DNA of 64,000 bases from Kapaibacterium sp044224925. GTDB lineage: Bacteria > Bacteroidota > Ignavibacteria > Kapaibacteriales > Kapaibacteriaceae. The notes beneath the pieces were generated by a model. The model saw nothing but the letters and a program-made list of their open reading frames with translations, did not search any database and was not told the origin of the DNA. A program made the position numbers and the translations under genes. The stretch spans positions 1 to 64,000 of the forward strand of contig JBGAJM010000011.1 in the NCBI GenBank assembly GCA_044224925.1, written 5' to 3'. Numbering within the stretch: position 1 is the first letter of the stretch; each line of letters begins with the position of its first letter. Below are positions 1 to 7,759 of this stretch, piece after piece.

Positions 1-142
1 CAGCCTCTGCACCGAACTTCTGGTCTTCGATCTCCATCTTGCACTGTGCACATTGATCATGGCCGTAGCGCAATGGTTGCGGTGATGGCTTTGAACATGC
101 GGTAAGAAAGAGGGCGAACAGAAGAAGAGCGATCGATCTCAT
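1..142 (-). CDS. nosL: NosL copper-chaperone lipoprotein, N-terminal part
   Basis: Only the first 47 residues lie in the window; the gene runs off the left edge. It begins with a short hydrophobic signal ending in a lipobox (LTAC, Cys16), so it should be an outer-surface or periplasmic lipoprotein. After that comes the metal-binding signature C-x2-C-x-M (CAQCKM), the hallmark of NosL, which delivers Cu(I) to the nitrous oxide reductase. Its ATG overlaps the TGA of the membrane-protein gene behind it (ATGA), so the two are translationally coupled, and nosZ lies just upstream. The family call rests on lipobox, CxxCxM and nos context; the C-terminal half cannot be checked here. Confidence 0.85.
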   Translation of the reverse strand, partial: MRSIALLLFALFLTACSKPSPQPLRYGHDQCAQCKMEIEDQKFGAEA

Positions 143-723
143 GATGGTTCAACGCGTGGTTTCATGAAACATGCAGCAACGGTGAGCGCCATGCCAAGGC
201 CAAGCACCATGAAGCCGGTGTCCGGCCACGACCGTGCCGTGAAATTCAACAGTTCCTTCGTACCGATCAGCGGCGGTACATACGTCATATCTTCGATCTT
301 GATGATGGCATGCGGATCGAGATTCGTTCCGTAGTCCACTTCCCATGTGTAGAAGTCATACAGGCCAATGCAGCCCGCGATAGCAACGATGACAAGCCAA
401 CCGATCACGATCTTGCGTTTGCCGATGAGGGCAGCAGCGAGGCCGATCACGGACAGTGCGATCACTAATGGTGGCATGATCGTCAGCTCCTTGATGCTGT
501 CCGGCTCGATGCGCTTCATGCCGATATAGTGATTCAAGTTGTTGATGTTGCCAAGGTCGTTCTCTTTCTTCCCCTCGATCTTATTGATGTAGATCTTCAT
601 TCCAAGGCCATAGGGCGGCGGATACTGCGGAGCTTCGAGTTCGATGCTCCACATGGGAAGGATGAAAAGTATAAGAGGGGAAAGGGCACCGAGGACGACG
701 AGAAGACGGGCAAGTGGTTTCAT
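139..723 (-). CDS. Small membrane protein of the nos cluster, unknown function
   Basis: A 194-residue protein with about four hydrophobic segments: one at residues 5-24, then a hydrophilic loop of about 60 residues rich in Lys, Asn and Asp, a pair near 83-120, and one near the C-terminus (about 170-188). It has no enzyme motif or metal-binding cysteine cluster that I recognise. It sits between nosZ (68 bases upstream) and nosL (4-base ATGA overlap), so it almost certainly works with them. From memory, similar small membrane proteins occur at this spot in other Bacteroidota nos clusters; I infer a role in copper delivery, electron transfer or anchoring of NosZ, but the sequence itself does not show which. 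Confidence 0.75.
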   Translation of the reverse strand: MKPLARLLVVLGALSPLILFILPMWSIELEAPQYPPPYGLGMKIYINKIEGKKENDLGNINNLNHYIGMKRIEPDSIKELTIMPPLVIALSVIGLAAALIGKRKIVIGWLVIVAIAGCIGLYDFYTWEVDYGTNLDPHAIIKIEDMTYVPPLIGTKELLNFTARSWPDTGFMVLGLGMALTVAACFMKPRVEPS

Positions 724-791
724 AGTGATGGGGTCCGCCGGCAGCGGAGAGAGGGGCGAACCCGCTCTCCCCGCTGATCAGTGGAGTGGTC

Positions 792-2741
792 TTAGTTATG
801 AGTAAGAGGAACGTTCGATCCGGCTGCAGAGACGCGGACATATCCTTGCATCTCTTGGTGGAGTGCCGAACAGAAGTCCGTGCAATAGAACGGGTGGATA
901 CCGGGGTACTTCGGTTCCCACTTCAACGTGAGTGTTTCACCCGGCATGATGAGCAACTCGGAGTTGTTGTTGCCGATCACGGCGAAGCCGTGCGGAACAT
1001 CCCAGTCCTGCTCGAGATTCGTGACGTGCCAGTACACAACGTCGCCCACCTTGATGCCCTCGATGTTGTCGGGCTTGAAGTGCGAACGAATGGCCGTTGC
1101 ATAGATGTGGACCTCGTTGCCCTTGCGCTCGACGCGACAGTCCTTCTCAGAGCGCGTCACGTAGGGGTGATTGTTGTCCTTGAGTTGGAAGACCTTCACT
1201 TGCTTGCTTTGGATCAACTCAGCCGGCAGTGCCTGTGCATAGTGTGGTTCGCCGATCGTTGGGAAGTCGAGCAGTAGCTTCATCTTCTCACCCGAGATGT
1301 CGTAGAGCTGAGCTGATTGCGTCAGCTCCGGGCCCGTTGGCAAGAACCGGTCCTTCGTGATCTTGTTGTAGGCGATCACATACTTGCCCCATGGCTTCTT
1401 GGAGTCGCCACCTGGAATGCAGAGGTGACCGATCGAGTAGTACGTTGGTGCACGGTCGAGCACCTTGAAATCCTTGAGCGACCACTTGACGATCTCCGAC
1501 GAAACGAACATCGACGTGTAGGCATTGCCCTTGCCATCGAATTCGGTGTGCAGAGGTCCAAGGCCCGGCTTCTTCACTTCGCCGGCCAGACAGTCCTTGT
1601 AGTTCAACACTGGGATACCGTCGATCTCCTTGTCGAATTTCTTTGCTTCGATCGAGGCGATCATCTTCGAGAACGACATCACAGGGATCACTGTCGCAAG
1701 CTTACCGCCGCCGACGATGAGTTCACCGGAAGGATCGACATCGCAGCCGTGCGGACTCTTTGGTGTTGGCATGTAGTAGATGATGCCTGGACATTCGGCA
1801 GGTGTGAGGATCGTCACACCGTTCTTGATCTCGGATGATGCCATCTGCGTCTTGTCGTTGAAGACGTTGTGTGCATACTTGGCATCGATCTTCTTGCCCT
1901 TGCCTTGTGCCACGTACTCTTCGCATTTCTTCCAGTTGATGGCAGCGATGAAGTCCTTGTCGTTCTGACTTGCATTGGCCTCGAGCATCGTGTTCGCCTG
2001 CTCGGAGTTATAGCATGAGAAGAACATCCAGTCATGCGATGGACCCTTGCCGGCATGAGCCAGATCGTAGTCGAACCCAGGCACAAGGATCTGGAACGAA
2101 AGGTCCATGGCACCCGTGGTCTTGTCCACCTTGATGAAGCTGATGGTGCCCTTGAAGTTGTCCTTGTACGTGGCAATGCTCACGTCCTGATTCGGAACAG
2201 GGAGCGAGAATCGCGTGCCGGCCACAACGTATTCGCTGTTCTCCGTTGTGAATGGCGACGAGTGATTTCCGGAGCTGTTCGGGAGTTCGATGATCTCCTT
2301 CGTGCGCATGTCGGAAAGATCGATGCGGGCAACACGCGGCGTGTTGTTCGCATTGCCGAAGATCCACTTGCCGTCCGGTGATCCGTCGCTCATCGAGAGT
2401 TCAGGGTGATGGAAGTCGTCCCACGGAATGAAGCCGTGCGAGGTGTTCAACATGGGCTTGGTCTCTTCCGAGAAGCCCCATCCTTTTTCAGGGTCGACGG
2501 AGAATACCGGGATCACGCGGAACAGACGTCCGCTGGGAAGGCCGTACACGGCCAACTGTCCACTGAATCCGCCCGACACGAAGTTGTAGAATTCGTCGTA
2601 CTTGCCCGGTGCAACATAGACACGTGCGGCAGCATCACCTGCTGCGCCGACATGTGCCTTGTCACCCTCGGAACATCCCGAGATGATGAGAGCGAACAAC
2701 GACAGCACCATGGCCGCCGTCAACGATCGTATCCTTTTCAT
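792..2741 (-). CDS. nosZ: Nitrous oxide reductase, Sec-dependent clade II type
   Basis: Reduces N2O to N2 in the periplasm, the last step of denitrification. The 649-residue protein starts with a Sec/lipoprotein signal (lipobox IISGC) and has no twin-arginine motif, which marks the clade II (atypical) form. The beta-propeller carries the expected CuZ histidine neighbourhoods (DDFHHPE, PSHDWMFF, SPHGCDVD, GPLHTEFD, GEPHYAQ). The C-terminal cupredoxin domain has the CuA motif C-x3-C-x3-H-x2-M (Cys620, Cys624, His628, Met631). I chose the ATG at 2741 over a GTG nine bases upstream because a GGAG Shine-Dalgarno lies 8 bases before it, and the GTG would sit inside that site. It follows a cytochrome c gene and precedes the membrane protein and nosL. 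Confidence 0.97.
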   Translation of the reverse strand: MKRIRSLTAAMVLSLFALIISGCSEGDKAHVGAAGDAAARVYVAPGKYDEFYNFVSGGFSGQLAVYGLPSGRLFRVIPVFSVDPEKGWGFSEETKPMLNTSHGFIPWDDFHHPELSMSDGSPDGKWIFGNANNTPRVARIDLSDMRTKEIIELPNSSGNHSSPFTTENSEYVVAGTRFSLPVPNQDVSIATYKDNFKGTISFIKVDKTTGAMDLSFQILVPGFDYDLAHAGKGPSHDWMFFSCYNSEQANTMLEANASQNDKDFIAAINWKKCEEYVAQGKGKKIDAKYAHNVFNDKTQMASSEIKNGVTILTPAECPGIIYYMPTPKSPHGCDVDPSGELIVGGGKLATVIPVMSFSKMIASIEAKKFDKEIDGIPVLNYKDCLAGEVKKPGLGPLHTEFDGKGNAYTSMFVSSEIVKWSLKDFKVLDRAPTYYSIGHLCIPGGDSKKPWGKYVIAYNKITKDRFLPTGPELTQSAQLYDISGEKMKLLLDFPTIGEPHYAQALPAELIQSKQVKVFQLKDNNHPYVTRSEKDCRVERKGNEVHIYATAIRSHFKPDNIEGIKVGDVVYWHVTNLEQDWDVPHGFAVIGNNNSELLIMPGETLTLKWEPKYPGIHPFYCTDFCSALHQEMQGYVRVSAAGSNVPLTHN

Positions 2742-2782
2742 AGTACCCACTCCAGAGTTGAAGAATGTGATGTGATCTGATC

Positions 2783-3235
2783 TTACTTGCGTTCGTCTCC
2801 GGCCTTGCGAAGGTATTCGAGAACATTACGGGCGTCTTTTTCGTCGACACTTTGATTCGGCATCTTCAAGAGATACGTCTGCAGCAAGCACTGCACGGTG
2901 TCGTCGTTGTTGATCATGGTCTCGGTGTCGAGGATCATGTTCATGATGTATTCGGGTGGACGGCGTTGTGTGACCTGACCAAGGGCCGGTCCCACATACC
3001 GTTCGTCGAGCTTGTGGCATGCCGTGCACTTCACGTCGAAGACGTCTGCTCCGGCCTTGGCCATCACAGGGTCCACGGTAGGTGCCACGTCCACGTGCTG
3101 GATCTTGTAATACGACGGCTTTGCCTTGGTCGCTTCTTCTGCGGGCTGTCCGGCAGCGCCTTCTTCCGCTTTTTGCTGTGAACACCCGCCAAGTGCTATG
3201 GCAGCGAGGGCGGCAAGGGTGATGATGCGTTTCAT
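2783..3235 (-). CDS. Monohaem cytochrome c lipoprotein of the nos cluster
   Basis: A 150-residue class I cytochrome c. The ATG at 3235 begins a signal peptide with lipobox (ALGGC, Cys18), followed by a low-complexity Ala/Glu linker to about residue 40 and a compact haem domain with CTACH (Cys70, Cys73, His74). The likely sixth ligand is Met125 in the KMPNQ stretch. A longer reading of the frame would place the signal peptide internally, so I reject it. The gene lies 8 bases after ric and 41 bases before nosZ, in the same direction. In clade II nos clusters a c-type cytochrome usually passes electrons to NosZ; that role is inferred from position and family. Confidence 0.92.
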   Translation of the reverse strand: MKRIITLAALAAIALGGCSQQKAEEGAAGQPAEEATKAKPSYYKIQHVDVAPTVDPVMAKAGADVFDVKCTACHKLDERYVGPALGQVTQRRPPEYIMNMILDTETMINNDDTVQCLLQTYLLKMPNQSVDEKDARNVLEYLRKAGDERK

Positions 3236-3243
3236 GACGGATC

Positions 3244-3960
3244 CTAGAGAATAGAGAGGAGAGGTTGATCGAGTTTTGCGAAGAGCACAGCATTCTCGAT
3301 GAAGACATGCTGCATCAGATCGTCGCAGAATTCCTGCAAGAGATGATAGACGGCTTGGTGAGTCTGACACGCGCCCGGTGGTGGTGTGAAGTTGTTCGTG
3401 ATGGCACGCATTCGCTCAAGCTTCTTGCCCACATCGGTGTGTTCCATTTCGTGCTTGTTCACTTCGATGCGCATGGAGGCGAGGAGCGTTGCATCGAGCG
3501 GTTTGCCGCTGTCTTTGGCATCCGACATTGCTCGCATGTGCGGAAATAGATGCTCTTCCTCGTCCTGCAAATGTCCTTGCAACGTCTGCACGAGATCTTC
3601 GAAGAGCTCGCCGATGGCATGGATCTCCGGGAAGCGCTCACCGTGCTTCGTGCGGACCTTCGAGAGCTTCTCACGGATCACCGGTGTGGCCGCGCGTACA
3701 TAGTCGTGATGATTGTGCAGGATGTAGTCAACAAGAAATCCCGTCTTCCAGAGATCCATATGGAGTGAAGCATTCCCTTCGTTCGAGCTCAAGGCATCGA
3801 GGGCCTGCTGAACGGTGGCAAGGTCTGCCGATGCGGTGGCGCATGCCTCTTCGAGCGTGCGTTTGCCGCCACAGCAATAGTCGATGCCGTTACGAAGGAA
3901 CACGGCCGATGCCGAGGGGAGGGTGCGAACGATGTCGCTGACCGTCATGGAACTGTTCAT
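3244..3960 (-). CDS. scdA: Iron-sulfur cluster repair di-iron protein (RIC/ScdA/YtfE)
   Basis: A 238-residue protein with the two-part RIC layout: an N-terminal DUF542 domain (residues about 1-60) with the twin-cysteine motif DYCCGG, and a C-terminal hemerythrin-like four-helix domain with spaced histidines (HNHHD, HGERFPEIH, HLQDEEEHLFPH, HKHEMEH-type pattern, HVFIEN). The family repairs Fe-S clusters damaged by nitric oxide or oxidants. The start is taken at ATG 3960; an in-frame TTG nine bases upstream lies too close to the AAAGG ribosome-binding site. It follows the Rrf2 gene by 58 bases and precedes the cytochrome by 8, so it belongs to the nos operon and suggests nitrosative stress is handled together with N2O respiration. 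Confidence 0.93.
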   Translation of the reverse strand: MNSSMTVSDIVRTLPSASAVFLRNGIDYCCGGKRTLEEACATASADLATVQQALDALSSNEGNASLHMDLWKTGFLVDYILHNHHDYVRAATPVIREKLSKVRTKHGERFPEIHAIGELFEDLVQTLQGHLQDEEEHLFPHMRAMSDAKDSGKPLDATLLASMRIEVNKHEMEHTDVGKKLERMRAITNNFTPPPGACQTHQAVYHLLQEFCDDLMQHVFIENAVLFAKLDQPLLSIL

Positions 3961-3997
3961 GGTATACAAGACCTTTAAGAGATAAGAGACTCACAAG

Positions 3998-4007
3998 TCA
4001 CTAGTGA
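3998..4007. promoter_or_regulatory. 10-bp palindrome before ric
   Basis: TCACTAGTGA is a perfect palindrome in the 58-base gap between the Rrf2 stop and the ric start, 38 bases before the ric ATG. It could be an operator for an internal promoter; the sequence does not show which protein would bind. Confidence 0.3.
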
Positions 4008-4018
4008 TGCGGTCGTTC

Positions 4019-4450
4019 TCACAAACTGATGCGAAAACCTTCCTTTTCGATGCGTCGCGCAAGGTCGTACAGGCTCGTCGAAGTGAACAAGAGCTGCAAC
4101 CGCTTGCGTTCTACCGCCCACGCCGTATGAAGAGGACATGGTTTTGCATTCCCACAGCCAGGTAAACCTAAGATACATTCGCTGAATAACGATGCTCCGT
4201 CCATGTGGACGATGATGTCGTACAACGTGATGGCCTTCGGGTCCCGACCCAATGCCACGCCACCCTTTGCACTTCGCTGCGAGACCAGGATGCCGGCCTG
4301 TGAGAGCTGCGCCAGGATCTTCTTGAGGAAGTGGTAGGGGATCGTCAGCTCCGTTGCGACCTGCGAGATCGGCAGGTAAGAGCCTTCCTTGCCGTTGATC
4401 GTGAGATAGGCAAGTGACTGAATGGCGTACATGGAAGCTTTTGAAAGCAT
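4019..4450 (-). CDS. Rrf2-family regulator with Fe-S cysteines (NsrR/IscR-like)
   Basis: A 143-residue winged-helix regulator. The helix-turn-helix is in residues about 25-55 (ISQVATELTIPYHFLKKIL), followed by the family wing (SAKGGVALGR). Three cysteines, Cys92, Cys99 and Cys105, form the usual Rrf2 cluster-binding loop, so it probably senses NO, O2 or iron-sulfur status through a bound cluster. The frame is open for 23 codons upstream, but the family N-terminus (MLSKASMYAI) fixes the ATG at 4450. It heads the run ric-cytochrome-nosZ and has a perfect inverted repeat over its own promoter, which suggests autoregulation. Whether it is a true NsrR orthologue cannot be settled from sequence alone. 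Confidence 0.9.
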   Translation of the reverse strand: MLSKASMYAIQSLAYLTINGKEGSYLPISQVATELTIPYHFLKKILAQLSQAGILVSQRSAKGGVALGRDPKAITLYDIIVHMDGASLFSECILGLPGCGNAKPCPLHTAWAVERKRLQLLFTSTSLYDLARRIEKEGFRISL

Positions 4451-4481
4451 TCGTGGGGTTTGATTGGGGATAAACGACTCT

Positions 4482-4498
4482 CCTATCACGAATATAGG
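4482..4498. promoter_or_regulatory. Candidate Rrf2 operator (inverted repeat)
   Basis: Perfect dyad cctat-N7-atagg, 32 bases before the Rrf2 start codon. It overlaps the -10/-7 box of the predicted Rrf2 promoter, the classic placement for a repressor site. Binding by the neighbouring Rrf2 protein is inferred, not shown. Confidence 0.55.
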
Positions 4499-4519
4499 GA
4501 CTTTTATGCTCGACTGCAA
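4491..4519 (-). promoter_or_regulatory. Predicted promoter of the Rrf2/nos run
   Basis: On the minus strand TTGCAG (4519-4514) lies 17 bases from TATATT (4496-4491). Read by Bacteroidota rules it is TTG-N20-TATATTCG, one mismatch from TAnnTTTG. The start codon is 41 bases further on. Confidence 0.55.
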
Positions 4520-4578
4520 GGACAGAAGAAAAAAAAAGTGTGACAGACTCCGTACGATAACCTAGTTTACAATTCTCT

Positions 4579-5040
4579 ATGGCATTGATCGATCGAAAAC
4601 GTCGCCGCAATTCCGCCTCGCACTCCATGCGAGTGGGGATGATGCTGCACCAAGCAGCATCGCGCTGGCAACGCCTGGCGAATGAAGCGCTCTCGGAAGT
4701 GGGTCTCAACCACACACAGTACGTGATCCTCTGGGGCATTCACACCATGTCTGTCGAAGGCATCACCCCAACGCAGGTGGAGCTTTCCGCCTTTACGGGC
4801 ACCGATGTGATGCTTACCTCGAAGTCGTTGCGGACGCTGGAGGAGTTGGGTCTTGTGGTGCGCGTCTCCCATCCGACCGACACCCGCGCTCGCTGTATCT
4901 CCCTCTCCGAACAAGGGTTCACGACGTTCCATCAGGCAGAGACACTCATCCTCGACGTCGAACAACGCTTCTTCGGCAACGCAGACCCACAAACCTTACG
5001 CACGGACCTTGTGCCCCTTCTCTCCAACACAGCACCATAG
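4579..5040 (+). CDS. MarR-family transcriptional regulator
   Basis: A 153-residue winged-helix protein, divergent from the Rrf2 gene across a 128-base gap. The recognition region ITPTQVELSAFTGTDVMLTS is followed by KSLRTLEELGLVVR and the MarR wing with its conserved Asp-Arg pair (HPTDTRARCISLSEQG). Family members usually bind a small ligand or sense oxidants and repress adjacent genes. No Shine-Dalgarno precedes the ATG; a TAGTTTAC box ends eight bases before it, so the transcript may begin almost at the start codon. The target is unknown: nos genes on one side, nadE on the other. Confidence 0.85.
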   Translation: MALIDRKRRRNSASHSMRVGMMLHQAASRWQRLANEALSEVGLNHTQYVILWGIHTMSVEGITPTQVELSAFTGTDVMLTSKSLRTLEELGLVVRVSHPTDTRARCISLSEQGFTTFHQAETLILDVEQRFFGNADPQTLRTDLVPLLSNTAP

Positions 5041-5070
5041 GGGCACTTCTCGTTTCCTTCTCCCGTCTCC

Positions 5071-5105
5071 CGTCACTTGTCACTCGTCACTTGTCACTCG
5101 TAACT
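5071..5105. repeat. Heptanucleotide tandem repeat before nadE
   Basis: Five 7-base units in a row (cgtcact, tgtcact, cgtcact, tgtcact, cgtaact), giving a 14-base higher-order period. It ends six bases before the nadE start codon and occupies the place of a ribosome-binding site. No Shine-Dalgarno is visible in it. Confidence 0.8.
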
Positions 5106-5111
5106 CAATTT

Positions 5112-7058
5112 ATGCTTCACTACATCCGCACAGCATCCCTCCGTCCGCACGTGACCGTGGCCGATCCTGCGGCGAACGTCCGGTCGATCCTCTCTCTTGC
5201 TGACCGATGTGTGGCGGAAGGTGTGAACGTGGCCCTGTTCCCGGAGCTCTGCATTACGGGCTACACCTGTGCCGATCTCTTCCGATCGCCGGATCTGTTG
5301 CAAGCCGCCGAGCTTGGCATTGAGCGTATTCGTGAATGGTCCGAGCAAGGCGGTCCGCTCATCGTGGTCGGTGCACCCCTTCAGGTGGGGACGAAGCTCT
5401 ATAATTGTGCCATTGCGATCTGCAACGGATCCATCCTTGCCGCCTTCCCAAAGACCTTTCTTCCGAATTCCAACGAGTACTACGAGGCGCGCTGGTTCGC
5501 CAGCGGGGCGGGGTTGCAGCAGGACACGGTTCGACTCTGCGGAGTGGATGTGCCGATCGGTGCCGACCTCTTGCTTGTGGATGCGAATGACCCGACGCTG
5601 ACGATCGGCGTGGAGATCTGTGAAGACCTCTGGGTGGCCGAGCCGCGTAGTGGCGCCATGGCCGTTGCCGGTGCCACCATGATCCTGAATCCAAGTGCCA
5701 GTAACGAGATCGTCGGCAAGGCTGCGTATCGACGTTCCTTGGTGACCATGCAGAGCGCGCGCACCTACACGGCCTACGTGTACGCAAGCGCCGGTGCGTG
5801 GGAGTCCACCACCGACACGGTCTTCTCCGGTCACTGCATGATCGCAGAGGCAGGCGAGATGCTTGGCGAGGAGGCAGGGCTGAGCTTGCAGGAGGCGGCT
5901 GTTGTCGTCGATGTTGATCTGGACCGATTGGTGAGCGATCGACTGGCGGACACGTCGTGGTCGCAACAGCATGCATCTGTAGGATTTCGAACCATCGACA
6001 TCGAGCTGCCCACGACCACGCGGACATCGATCCAGCGTCCTATCGATCCCATGCCCTTTGTCCCGTCATCCGATGCCGATCGCAATGAGCGGTGTCGGGA
6101 GATCATCACGATTCAGGCCACCGGACTGGCCGTGCGGCTTGAGCGGGCACGCGCGACAACGTGCGTGGTGGGGCTCTCGGGTGGACTCGATTCGACCCTT
6201 GCCCTGATCGTGTGCGAGCGCGCCATGACGATGCTCGGACGGTCGATGTCAGACATCCACACAGTGACGATGCCGGGCTATGGAACCACAGAGCGCACCC
6301 TCGTGAATGCACGAGCACTGGCGGTATCGATGCAGTGCACCCTGCACGAGATCAGCATCCTCCCTGCCGTGGAGCAACATTTTGCCGATATCGCGCATGA
6401 TGTCAACGACCATTCCGTTGTGTTCGAGAATGCCCAGGCGCGGGAGCGGACGCAGATCTTGATGGATATGGCCAATCAACACAACGGACTGGTGATCGGC
6501 ACGGCCGACCTGTCGGAGATCGCCTTGGGATGGAGCACCTATAATGCCGACCACATGTCCATGTATGCCGTGAATGCCGGTGTGCCCAAGACGCTTGTGA
6601 AGTACCTGATCGGCTGGTATGCAGACCAGGAGGAGAATTCCCTGCATCGGGTGGCCCTGCTCGACATCCTGGCCACGCCCATCTCACCGGAACTGCTTCC
6701 ACCCTCGGCAGAAGGCGGGATCGCGCAACGGACCGAGGACGTGGTGGGGCCGTACGAGCTGCACGACTTCTTCCTGTACCACCATATACGCATGCATGCC
6801 AGTGTCCAAAAGATCTTTGTGCTTGCTTGCATTGCCTTCCAAGAGCGATATTCGAAGCATGAGGTGGCCACGTGGCTACGCGTCTTCCTGCTGCGATTCA
6901 CAACGCAGCAATTCAAGCGGTCGTGCATGCCCGATACCATCAAGGTTGGTAGGATAGCCCTTTCACCCCGGGCAGATTGGAGAATGCCAAGCGATGCCAG
7001 TGCATCGGTTTGGCTCGATGAGCTCGATCGCTTCTTAACTGACGGTCAATTTTCGTAG
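5112..7058 (+). CDS. nadE: Glutamine-dependent NAD+ synthetase
   Basis: Converts deamido-NAD+ to NAD+ with ammonia taken from glutamine, the last step of NAD synthesis in the cytoplasm. The 648 residues split into an N-terminal nitrilase-type glutaminase (about 1-300), with the Glu-Lys-Cys triad in FPELCITGY, FPKTFLPN and GVEICEDLW (Cys170), and a C-terminal synthetase domain with the P-loop SGGLDSTLAL near residue 355. I start at ATG 5112; the open frame reaches 21 bases further only through the tandem repeat. The next gene follows after 9 bases. Confidence 0.96.
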   Translation: MLHYIRTASLRPHVTVADPAANVRSILSLADRCVAEGVNVALFPELCITGYTCADLFRSPDLLQAAELGIERIREWSEQGGPLIVVGAPLQVGTKLYNCAIAICNGSILAAFPKTFLPNSNEYYEARWFASGAGLQQDTVRLCGVDVPIGADLLLVDANDPTLTIGVEICEDLWVAEPRSGAMAVAGATMILNPSASNEIVGKAAYRRSLVTMQSARTYTAYVYASAGAWESTTDTVFSGHCMIAEAGEMLGEEAGLSLQEAAVVVDVDLDRLVSDRLADTSWSQQHASVGFRTIDIELPTTTRTSIQRPIDPMPFVPSSDADRNERCREIITIQATGLAVRLERARATTCVVGLSGGLDSTLALIVCERAMTMLGRSMSDIHTVTMPGYGTTERTLVNARALAVSMQCTLHEISILPAVEQHFADIAHDVNDHSVVFENAQARERTQILMDMANQHNGLVIGTADLSEIALGWSTYNADHMSMYAVNAGVPKTLVKYLIGWYADQEENSLHRVALLDILATPISPELLPPSAEGGIAQRTEDVVGPYELHDFFLYHHIRMHASVQKIFVLACIAFQERYSKHEVATWLRVFLLRFTTQQFKRSCMPDTIKVGRIALSPRADWRMPSDASASVWLDELDRFLTDGQFS

Positions 7059-7067
7059 GTTTGCCTT

Positions 7068-7757
7068 GTGGCACAAACACATGCAAATAACAAACCGATC
7101 ATTCGGATCGTGATCGCAGACGATCACGAGATATCCCGGATCGGAATTCGTCGACTTCTATCGATCTCTCCCGAGATCGAGATCGTGGCCGAGGCCGTTC
7201 ACGGCGGTCAGACCGTCGACCTTGTCAAGTCCCTCAAGCCCGACGTGGTGCTGATGGATGTTGTCATGCCAGGCGTGTCCGGCATCGAAGCCGCGCAGCG
7301 TGTCAAGCAGGATGCCCCCGATGTTCATGTGATCATGCTCAGCTCCGCCGAAGACGAACAATCGGTCGAGCGTGCCTTGTTCGCAGGTGCCGACGGTTAC
7401 CTGTCCAAGGAAGTGACGTCGCAAGAACTGGTGGATGCCATTCGTGCCGTCATCCTCGGAGAGCGCGTCTTCAGCCGCAGCATTCTGAATCGACTCGAGG
7501 GCAAGGCCCAGTCGAATGCCGGCGGAGACCTGCCGATCAGCCTGACGAAGCGTGAGGAAGAGATCGTCTCGCTCGTTGCGAAGGGAATGACCAGTCAGGA
7601 GATCGCCAAGAAGCTCTTCATTTCGCCGCGCACCGTGGAAACCCATCGTGCGCGCATCATGGACAAGCTCGGCGTGAACAACGCTGCCGGCCTCGTCCGG
7701 TTCGCCCTTCTTCATAGCGCCTACTTCAATCTCAACAAGCATTCGTCAGATAGCTGA
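7068..7757 (+). CDS. NarL/FixJ-type response regulator (orphan)
   Basis: A 229-residue two-component regulator. The receiver domain (about 12-130) has the acidic pair in IADDHE, phospho-acceptor Asp64 (VLMDVVMPG) and the conserved Lys in YLSKE. The LuxR-type helix-turn-helix (about 158-215) has LTKREEEIV and SPRTVETHRARIMDKLGV. The start is a GTG, since no ATG fits the receiver N-terminus. A TAGGTTTG box ends five bases before it and there is no Shine-Dalgarno, so this may be a near-leaderless start. No histidine kinase is encoded nearby, so its signal is unknown. It is followed after two bases by the DUF58 gene. Confidence 0.92.
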   Translation: MAQTHANNKPIIRIVIADDHEISRIGIRRLLSISPEIEIVAEAVHGGQTVDLVKSLKPDVVLMDVVMPGVSGIEAAQRVKQDAPDVHVIMLSSAEDEQSVERALFAGADGYLSKEVTSQELVDAIRAVILGERVFSRSILNRLEGKAQSNAGGDLPISLTKREEEIVSLVAKGMTSQEIAKKLFISPRTVETHRARIMDKLGVNNAAGLVRFALLHSAYFNLNKHSSDS

Positions 7758-7759
7758 CG

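Noticed and set aside
4545..4573. A sigma-70 promoter for marR based on TACAAT at 4568
   Set aside because: No -35 lies at a usable distance; the overlapping TAGTTTAC box is only a partial Bacteroidota match, so I did not list it as a feature.
5071..5105. CRISPR or phage attachment repeat
   Set aside because: Units are only 7 bases with no spacers, and no cas gene or integrase lies nearby.
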